DNA of 64,000 bases from Photobacterium profundum (GTDB lineage: Bacteria; Pseudomonadota; Gammaproteobacteria; Enterobacterales; Vibrionaceae), in assembly GCF_003026285.1 (NCBI RefSeq), contig NZ_PYOD01000002.1, positions 558,001 to 622,000 of the forward strand, read 5' to 3'. Shown piece by piece: positions 57,937 to 64,000 of the stretch. Numbering within the stretch: position 1 is the stretch's first letter; each line of letters opens with the position of its first letter. The notes below the pieces were generated by a model that saw only the letters and a program-made list of their open reading frames with translations, did no database searches and was not told the origin of the DNA. Made by a program: the position numbers and the translations under genes.

Positions 57937-58858
57937 GGTAGCTCCTTTTCAGCAACCATTGATTTATCGCTGTTACGAAGCCCAGAATGATCATGAGTAA
58001 TACCGATAAAGCCGCGGCTAAGTTCGGCTCAAGGAACAAATCACCCGACACTAGACTCGCGATACGAATCGTTACTAAGTTGTAATTACCTGTTGTTAAC
58101 GCATAAGCACTGGCATACGCCCCCATCGCGTTAGCAATCAGAATAATTAACGTACCCAATAATGCTGGCGATAACACAGGTAAAGCGATGTGTAACCAAT
58201 AGCGCCATTTATTCGCGCCCAATAACGCCGCCGCTTCTTCCCAATCATCGCGCAGGGCATCAAAGGCGGGGTACAGCAACAACATGGCTAGAGGAATTTG
58301 GAAATAAATATAGATAAACGTTAAGCCCGTTTTAGAGTACAAATTGAAATCGTCAATCCAACCCCATTGCTTTAATAGCAAGGTAATGGCGCCGTTAAAA
58401 CCAAGAATAATCACGAAAGCAAATGCCAGCGGCACCCCGCTGAAATTGCTCGCCATATTCGTAAAGGCCACGACCCAATCTCGTATTTTACAATCCACCC
58501 GTCGTAACGATGCAACACCAACCGTCGCAATGGCTAGGCCTACCACACTCGACCACATCGCAATCGACATACTGTTACCAAAAGACTGCAATAAGAAGTC
58601 AGAATCGAAAATTTCATGGTAGTGTTCAACCGACCACGATTCATCGTAGATAAAGCTGTTAACAAATACCCATATCATTGGCGCAAGTTGGAAGAAGAAA
58701 AATACCACACTGAATGGCAGTAATAATAACGCCGGACGCCAGTGTTTATAGTGCGATTTATATTGCGGTTTAAAGCGTGCTGTCACCTGAACAGTACTAA
58801 CGCTTGCACCATTACTTGGCTTCTTGGCAGAAGAAGCCGTTGGGATTAATTCACTCAT
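57923..58858 (-). CDS. ABC importer permease, PhnU-like
   Basis: 311 residues: a long soluble N-terminus, then six helices starting ALLLLPFSVVFFFFQLAP, with the ATPase-contact loop EEAAALLGANKWRYWLHIALP. It overlaps the upstream phosphodiesterase gene by 4 bp, showing the enzyme and the importer are made together. Confidence 0.87.
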   Translation of the reverse strand: MSELIPTASSAKKPSNGASVSTVQVTARFKPQYKSHYKHWRPALLLLPFSVVFFFFQLAPMIWVFVNSFIYDESWSVEHYHEIFDSDFLLQSFGNSMSIAMWSSVVGLAIATVGVASLRRVDCKIRDWVVAFTNMASNFSGVPLAFAFVIILGFNGAITLLLKQWGWIDDFNLYSKTGLTFIYIYFQIPLAMLLLYPAFDALRDDWEEAAALLGANKWRYWLHIALPVLSPALLGTLIILIANAMGAYASAYALTTGNYNLVTIRIASLVSGDLFLEPNLAAALSVLLMIILGFVTAINQWLLKRSYHAKR

Positions 58859-59685
58859 TTAGACCCTGCTAATAACATCTTACAGCTGGCTTTATCGTGA
58901 TGTTCTATACCCAATAAATCACACACTAAACCGCAAATTTCAGTCTGTTTCGGAGGCTCAATATTTTCCACAACATTACGGTGTGCAAACTGGTTTCCTA
59001 TTACAAACATCGGTACTTCACGTTCTTCTGCTAATACACCACCATGGCTACGATCGTTATTCATACCATGATCGCTGGTTACAATAATTTGATAACCTTG
59101 ATCTATCCATTGCGGAACAAAACGCGATAGATAAATATCGGCATAACGCGCTGAATTACGATATTGCGATGAATCCAAACCAAACTTATGCCCGGTATCA
59201 TCAATGTTCATCGGGTGAATCAAGAGAAAATTAGGATTGTACTGACGGCGCAAATACTCGGCGTCCAAAAACAAATGCTCGTCGGGGTAATGATCTGAAT
59301 GGTAAAAACAGCCATGCTGAATATTCAACGTTTCATCATTTGTTACGCGGTCACGAATAGCGTCATACGGGGCGCGATTATACAGTTCACTCATCCAGTG
59401 ATAAGCCGCTGCCGCTGTAATTAATCCAGCGTCTTTCGCTAAGCTAAATACACTACTATGATGAGATAAACGCACGACTTCGTTATTCACAATACCGCTT
59501 TCAACAGGACGCTTACCCGTTAAAATACACTCATATAACGGGCGTGACATAGATGGCAGCTGTGCCTGTACTTTATACAACGTGGCTTGATGGGTTTCGA
59601 TTAAACCGTTTAGGTAGCCCATGCAATCATGAGCTACCTGATAGTTCAGTCCATCAAGCACAACAAGAATCACCTTATTGCGCAT
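58855..59685 (-). CDS. Cytoplasmic alkaline phosphatase-superfamily hydrolase (phosphodiesterase/phosphonoacetate hydrolase-like)
   Basis: 276 residues without a signal peptide. Metal and nucleophile motifs of the type I phosphodiesterase branch are present: VVLDGLN, LPSMSRP with the serine or threonine nucleophile, MNIDDTGHKFG, TSDHGMNND and SHGG. The cytoplasmic location means it acts on what the importer delivers, most simply a phosphodiester or phosphonate. It lies in the operon between the binding protein and the first permease. Confidence 0.82.
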   Translation of the reverse strand: MRNKVILVVLDGLNYQVAHDCMGYLNGLIETHQATLYKVQAQLPSMSRPLYECILTGKRPVESGIVNNEVVRLSHHSSVFSLAKDAGLITAAAAYHWMSELYNRAPYDAIRDRVTNDETLNIQHGCFYHSDHYPDEHLFLDAEYLRRQYNPNFLLIHPMNIDDTGHKFGLDSSQYRNSARYADIYLSRFVPQWIDQGYQIIVTSDHGMNNDRSHGGVLAEEREVPMFVIGNQFAHRNVVENIEPPKQTEICGLVCDLLGIEHHDKASCKMLLAGSK

Positions 59686-59694
59686 ATCAACCTC

Positions 59695-60744
59695 TTACTG
59701 CATGTGAATTAGAACGTTTTCTTGCCATTGGCGCGGCAATTTGCGGGCTGTTTTTTCCCAACGGTCAAAATCTGAAATTGGCTTCGCATTGGTATATTGT
59801 TCATTAGGCAATAACTTGGCTTTCACATCATCAGGTAAAGTGATTGATGAACGGATAGGACGCGCATAACCACGTGCTAAGTTAATTTGGCCTTCATCAC
59901 TCAGAATATATTCGCGAGCTAACTTGGCAGCGTTAGGGTTTTTCGCAAATTTATTGATAATGGTGGTATAGCCCGAAATAACAGAGCCATCAGAAGGGAT
60001 AACAACCGTAAAGCGAGAACGGTCAATTTGGTCACGGTAGTTCAAGGCATTGAAATCCCACATTATGCCCACTTCCACTTCACCTTTTTCAAGATTGGCG
60101 ATACTTGGATCATTCAGTGATAAACGGCCTTGCTTTGCCAGCTCACCAAATAACTGTAGGGCGGGTTTAATGTCTTGCTCATTACCACCTTTCGCAAAGG
60201 CCGCCGCTAATACTGCATTGTTTGCTTGTGCTGCAACACCCACATCACCCACGGTGACGCGATATTGCCCTTTCACCAAATCATCCCAGCTTTTAGGGGC
60301 ATCTTTAACGAGGTTATTATTGATAATAAAAGCGATCGTGCCTGTATATGCAAGCATCCAATGGCCATCTTTATCTTTCGCCCAATCTGGAATGTCTGCC
60401 CAAGTAGTCGGTTTATAAGGTTGAGTTACCCCTTTCTTCACTGCTACTCGACCGAAGGCAAAGCCCACATCGCCAATATCTGCGGTCGCATTTTTTTTCT
60501 CGGCTGCGAATTTCGCAATTTCTTGTGCTGAGCTCATGTCTGTATCTTGGTGTTTCAAACCATAGGTTGATGCCATATCAGCCCAAGTATCTTTCCAGTT
60601 TGCCCAGCCATCAGGCATACCGACACTATAAACTTGCCCTTCTTTTTGAGCCGCTTTAATTAATTGTTCAACATTTGGTTGAGCTTGTGCAGCCGTGCTT
60701 ACTGTAAGAGCAGCAAAAGTAAGGCCAGCAATAAGTTGTTTCAT
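59695..60744 (-). CDS. Periplasmic substrate-binding protein of the ABC importer
   Basis: 349 residues with a signal peptide (KQLIAGLTFAALTVSTAAQAQ) and a type 2 periplasmic binding fold like the Fe3+/spermidine/2-aminoethylphosphonate group (VEQLIKAAQKEGQVYSVGMP, WDDLVKGQYRVTVGD). The ligand cannot be read from the sequence. AGAGGATGG precedes the ATG. It is first in the operon, whose start carries one of two TGGACTAGGTCAG sites. Confidence 0.88.
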   Translation of the reverse strand: MKQLIAGLTFAALTVSTAAQAQPNVEQLIKAAQKEGQVYSVGMPDGWANWKDTWADMASTYGLKHQDTDMSSAQEIAKFAAEKKNATADIGDVGFAFGRVAVKKGVTQPYKPTTWADIPDWAKDKDGHWMLAYTGTIAFIINNNLVKDAPKSWDDLVKGQYRVTVGDVGVAAQANNAVLAAAFAKGGNEQDIKPALQLFGELAKQGRLSLNDPSIANLEKGEVEVGIMWDFNALNYRDQIDRSRFTVVIPSDGSVISGYTTIINKFAKNPNAAKLAREYILSDEGQINLARGYARPIRSSITLPDDVKAKLLPNEQYTNAKPISDFDRWEKTARKLPRQWQENVLIHMQ

Positions 60745-60758
60745 TGGTTTCCATCCTC

Positions 60759-60771
60759 TGGACTAGGTCAG
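60759..60771. promoter_or_regulatory. UTRA-GntR operator candidate, importer side
   Basis: TGGACTAGGTCAG, with inverted arms GAC-TAG-GTC. It is 15 bp before the binding-protein start. An identical 13-mer is at 60968-60980. Confidence 0.7.
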
Positions 60772-60967
60772 TTTTGTTGAGGAGGATATTAGAGGGCATT
60801 TATGACAGTGCTGATTCACATTGATGACAGTTATAAAAAGAAAACATGACGCTTAGATGACGAGTACTCATATTCATAGAAACATAAGTCCACTGAAAGA
60901 TTATTGAAATACCAATGTCATTCAATTGTTATCTTTAGCGTCTATTTATAGAGGCCTAATACGCTAA

Positions 60968-60980
60968 TGGACTAGGTCAG
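60968..60980. promoter_or_regulatory. UTRA-GntR operator candidate, regulator side
   Basis: Second exact copy of TGGACTAGGTCAG, 12 bp before the ATG of the regulator gene. Same orientation as the first, 209 bp away. It suggests repression of both the importer operon and the regulator itself. Confidence 0.7.
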
Positions 60981-60992
60981 AACGACAATTAC

Positions 60993-61718
60993 ATGAAAAA
61001 TCACGGCATATCACAGCTCAGTACAATTCGTGAAACGTTAAACCAGCAAATTGATAGTGGGCTGTTTAGTACCCGATCAAAGTTACCTTCAGAACGTGAA
61101 CTCAGTGATATTTTCGAGACCAGTCGCATTACGATAAAAGATGCGTTAGTGGCTTTAGAAACAGAAGGAAAAATCTATCGTGAGGAACGCAGGGGCTGGT
61201 TTGTTGCACCTGAAAAAAGGTTGCGTTATAACCCGCTAAGCCGCTCTCATTTTCATAAGATGGTGGCAGAGCAAAAGCGATGCGCAGAAACCCAATTACT
61301 CTCGGTGTATTCTGCACCTGCTGGTATAGAATTAATGCAAACGATGGCACTCGATACTTTCACCAAAGTGCACCATGTTCATAGGTTACGTTATTTAGAT
61401 AAAAGGCCAGTGCTATATGTAGAGAATTGTCTGATCGCCGAACACTTTCCCGATATTCTAGAGCAAGACCTTACCCGCTCATTAACGGAACTCTATAAAA
61501 ACCGCTATCAACACGACACCAGTCGATCTCAGTTTGAGGTATTACCCACTGCCGCTAAAGGTATAGTCGCTAAAAAGTTGAATTTAGCAGAAGGGCAGTT
61601 GGTACTTAAAATACGTCGAGTGAATTACAATCAACACGGGGTAATTATTGATTGTGAATACGAACATTGGCGACATGATGCCGTAATGATTTGTATCGAT
61701 AGTGCCAGTAATATCTAG
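60993..61718 (+). CDS. GntR-family regulator with UTRA domain (PhnR/PhnF-like)
   Basis: 241 residues with a GntR winged helix (TRSKLPSERELSDIFETSRITIKDALVALETEGKI-type, about 25-65) and a UTRA ligand domain (about 85-235; ENCLIAEHFPDILEQDLTRSL, LKIRRVNYNQHGVIIDCEYEHWR). UTRA regulators normally sense the substrate or a metabolite of the adjacent pathway. It is divergent from the importer operon, and the paired operator-like sites are located at both starts. Confidence 0.9.
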   Translation: MKNHGISQLSTIRETLNQQIDSGLFSTRSKLPSERELSDIFETSRITIKDALVALETEGKIYREERRGWFVAPEKRLRYNPLSRSHFHKMVAEQKRCAETQLLSVYSAPAGIELMQTMALDTFTKVHHVHRLRYLDKRPVLYVENCLIAEHFPDILEQDLTRSLTELYKNRYQHDTSRSQFEVLPTAAKGIVAKKLNLAEGQLVLKIRRVNYNQHGVIIDCEYEHWRHDAVMICIDSASNI

Positions 61719-61751
61719 CTGCACCATTAGCAGGTCTATCGCATGCCGAAT

Positions 61752-61790
61752 AAAAAAAAACGCCACCACTCGGACTAATAAGTGGCGACG
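61752..61790 (-). terminator. Terminator of iutA
   Basis: CGCCAC (61761-61766) and GTGGCG (61782-61787) pair; on the minus strand the stem is followed by nine T residues (61752-61760). It lies 90 bp after the iutA stop and just after the regulator gene on the other strand. Confidence 0.75.
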
Positions 61791-61877
61791 GATTATTATT
61801 TCAAGTTTTTATTTATGACTACTTTAATAACCACAATTAACAGCAATTATGATCTTAGCAATCCTTTAATAAAAACC

Positions 61878-64000
61878 TTAATACTTCACTTGATAATTTA
61901 CGGTGTAAGTACGGCCGCGACCTTTATAGTCAAACATTTCTTCAGGTCCATAATAAGCGTACCAACCTTTTGCACGCTGCCCCCACACAGTAGTGTAGTC
62001 TTCATTAAGCAAGTTTTGGATACCAAAGCCTAAACGACCAACCGGTAGCTCGACAGAACCAATAACATCAAAGGTCGAGTAGCCATCGATTTCACCATCA
62101 GCATCATCGCTCAAATCAAATAACGTCTGATTTTGCAGCTTTACAGAATAATTACTCTCGTACCAACCAATCCATGCACCAGCTTTTGATGCACTGGCAT
62201 AATTGATAGACAACTTCTTCCAATCATCGTTGGCATCTTTCTCTTCTGACTTAACAAAATGCCCCATAGCGCCAAGCTGCAAGTTGTCCATAACCCAATA
62301 AGACGCCTGCGCTTCTGCACCATAAACGCGCTTATCAGCATCAATGACTTCAACCGATAAGTTCTTGCTGCTGTGCTTAACAACTTTATCTGATGTAGAA
62401 ATATACGCAGCAGCTTGTACACTAAATGCATCAACATTATGGCGGAAACCAACTTCGTAGCTATTTGTTTTCACACCTTCTAGCTTGGTATTGGCAACAT
62501 CAATACCATCAACTAATTCATAATGACCATCATTATTGCTATCTGAATATTTACCCACGCCGTAATACTTTGCTGGATCAGGTAAATCGAACCCTTGCGA
62601 GAAATTCGCCCATATTTGAGTCTGCGAAGATAGGCGGTAGATGGTTCCAATATTGAATAAACCAATTTTATAATCAGTTTCACCACCAGGTACGGCATCT
62701 GCTGATGTACCAGCACCTAGTGCAATTTGGGTCTGCATTTTTGATGATACAAAATCATCAACAGTATTTTTCATGTATTGGTAGCGGTAACCACCTTCAA
62801 CAGACCAAGCATCTGTGATGTCGTAGCCAGCCTGCACAAAACCAGCCAAAGAAGCGACTTCTGTTTCTGGGTAGCGCCCAATCGTATCTTTCGTTTTATT
62901 CACTAAGCCACCCGATTGGTAACTCGTTGCTGGATCGAAGATAACTTGATCACTGTCTAATTTGTCAATATAACCATCAACACCGTAAGTAAGTGTTAAG
63001 CGATCCATCGACTTCACCATAGCCGCTCTTACACTGAATACGTCGGTATTCTGTTGCGATGCAGCAAGGTAGGTACCGTAGATAAACGGGCTAAACGACA
63101 TCTCTTCAGAACGGTACGAAGCTTGTACAAACAACTCATGACTTAAAAATTCTGCGTCATGGTAGGTTGCATTTAGCATTAAACGTTCAGTCGACGCCTG
63201 ACGATCAGATTGATACCCTTTTCGTGTTTCTATCAAGCCAGTATCAGCAGGATTACCTGTAATATTATTGGGTGCACCCGCTAAATTTTGACCGAAATAA
63301 ATGCCATATGGACTATCTTGTTCACTCAGATAATACTGTGCTAATACATTAATGGTTTTCGTATCTGTTGGTGTGAAGCTCAGTGACCCCATCGCATCAA
63401 TAACGCGGTTAAATTGAAGAGACCCCTGAGTGATATCAGGTACAATAATATCCCCATTAGCATCGTAGTAACCGTTGGTCTCACCGTATACTAACGACGC
63501 ACGACCACGTACTTTATCATTACCACCACTGACTGATTGTGCCAATTTATAGTCAAAATCATCACCACTATTAAAGCCTGATGAACCACTGACATACGTT
63601 TCTGCCTGTACCTCACCGTCTTCAGCTTTCTTAGTAACAATATTAATCACACCGCCCGTCGCACCGGCCCCATAAATAGACGTTGCACCCGATAACACTT
63701 CAATTCGATCGATATTAAATGGGTCAATTGAATCTAACTGACGGCTAATAGAACGCGATGAATTCAACGATACCCCATCAATCATCACTAGCATGGCACG
63801 CCCACGAAGGTTTTGACCGTAATTGGTTCGTCCTTGGCTGCCTAAATCTAACGATGGTACGGCTGAAGATAAAATATCACTCAGATTTTTACCTCCACGA
63901 TATTCCTGATCGATTTGCTCAGAATCCACATACCAAACGGTACCTGCAATATCGCTGATACTTTTAGGTGCACGACTCGCGACCACCACCATTGTTTCCT
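61878..64000 (-). CDS. iutA: TonB-dependent siderophore receptor, IutA (aerobactin) type, N-terminus cut by window
   Basis: The visible 706 codons cover the plug and whole barrel; the frame is open to the right edge, so the signal peptide and TonB box are missing. Plug motifs match IutA: GRTNYGQNLRGRAMLVMIDG, LNSSRS, DPFNIDRIEVLSGATS and GGVINIVTKKA. Barrel features such as GGETDY, FSQGFDLPDPAKYYG and LNEDYTTVWGQRA also match, and the end (NYQVKY) has a terminal aromatic. It should import ferric aerobactin or a similar hydroxamate-citrate siderophore across the outer membrane. A Fur box, if any, is off the window. Confidence 0.9.
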   Translation of the reverse strand, partial: ETMVVVASRAPKSISDIAGTVWYVDSEQIDQEYRGGKNLSDILSSAVPSLDLGSQGRTNYGQNLRGRAMLVMIDGVSLNSSRSISRQLDSIDPFNIDRIEVLSGATSIYGAGATGGVINIVTKKAEDGEVQAETYVSGSSGFNSGDDFDYKLAQSVSGGNDKVRGRASLVYGETNGYYDANGDIIVPDITQGSLQFNRVIDAMGSLSFTPTDTKTINVLAQYYLSEQDSPYGIYFGQNLAGAPNNITGNPADTGLIETRKGYQSDRQASTERLMLNATYHDAEFLSHELFVQASYRSEEMSFSPFIYGTYLAASQQNTDVFSVRAAMVKSMDRLTLTYGVDGYIDKLDSDQVIFDPATSYQSGGLVNKTKDTIGRYPETEVASLAGFVQAGYDITDAWSVEGGYRYQYMKNTVDDFVSSKMQTQIALGAGTSADAVPGGETDYKIGLFNIGTIYRLSSQTQIWANFSQGFDLPDPAKYYGVGKYSDSNNDGHYELVDGIDVANTKLEGVKTNSYEVGFRHNVDAFSVQAAAYISTSDKVVKHSSKNLSVEVIDADKRVYGAEAQASYWVMDNLQLGAMGHFVKSEEKDANDDWKKLSINYASASKAGAWIGWYESNYSVKLQNQTLFDLSDDADGEIDGYSTFDVIGSVELPVGRLGFGIQNLLNEDYTTVWGQRAKGWYAYYGPEEMFDYKGRGRTYTVNYQVKY

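Overview
The window looks like chromosomal DNA of a marine gammaproteobacterium of the family Vibrionaceae, most likely Photobacterium. This is inferred from AT-rich intergenic DNA, gene products closest in style to Vibrio/Photobacterium families, several chemoreceptors and signalling proteins, an MSHA-like pseudopilin and an IutA-type siderophore receptor. It holds about 50 protein genes and no rRNA or tRNA gene that I can see.

Layout. 1-255 is the start of a PAS-domain sensor or chemoreceptor running off the left edge. 817-7130 is a PTS-type dihydroxyacetone kinase operon (dhaK, dhaL and a very long dhaM with a complete Enzyme I part) facing its regulator dhaR. 7304-13586 is a sugar-acid and beta-glucoside block: gntK-edd (Entner-Doudoroff entry), divergent eda with two GntR-type operators between them, then ascF-ascB (PTS import and hydrolysis of aryl-beta-glucosides). 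13666-18118 carries a lipoprotein phosphoesterase, an HxlR/SDR divergent pair and a TetR regulator. 18288-19422 is a tandem triplication of a small exported repeat protein behind two TetR-type palindromes, the most unusual locus here. 19667-31159 has dbpA, a pseudopilin, a persulfide-dioxygenase-like MBL enzyme, an Ada-AlkA/Ogt alkylation repair operon, ybiB, a TPR-GGDEF cyclase with a 32-bp perfect palindrome in front of it, and a dCache chemoreceptor. 31803-39547 has a sulfatase with an AraC regulator, a VOC protein, an SgrR-like regulator, an enoyl-CoA isomerase and a second chemoreceptor.

39925-46798 contains a RhlE-like helicase and then an accessory-looking patch: decayed IS6-family and IS5-family remnants, a membrane-anchored alpha/beta hydrolase with a DUF2784 protein, a cytochrome P450 and a MerR-methyltransferase fusion facing a P-loop ATPase. 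47217-52892 has a hypothetical protein, a LysR-controlled CMD/tautomerase/DUF4865 operon, ybjQ, a GNAT enzyme and a periplasmic dienelactone-hydrolase-like protein. 53235-55920 is a three-gene envelope/redox operon (FixH-like, di-haem peroxidase, polytopic membrane protein). 56075-61718 is an ABC importer with a cytoplasmic phosphodiesterase-type hydrolase and a divergent UTRA regulator, with an identical 13-bp operator-like site at each divergent start. The window ends inside iutA.

Genes work together mainly as small catabolic modules, each with its own adjacent regulator: Dha with DhaR, Entner-Doudoroff with an off-window GntR, the phosphonate/phosphodiester importer with UTRA-GntR, CMD/tautomerase with LysR, SDR with HxlR. 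Intrinsic terminators separate most of them. Functions are from reading the translations by eye; no database search was run.
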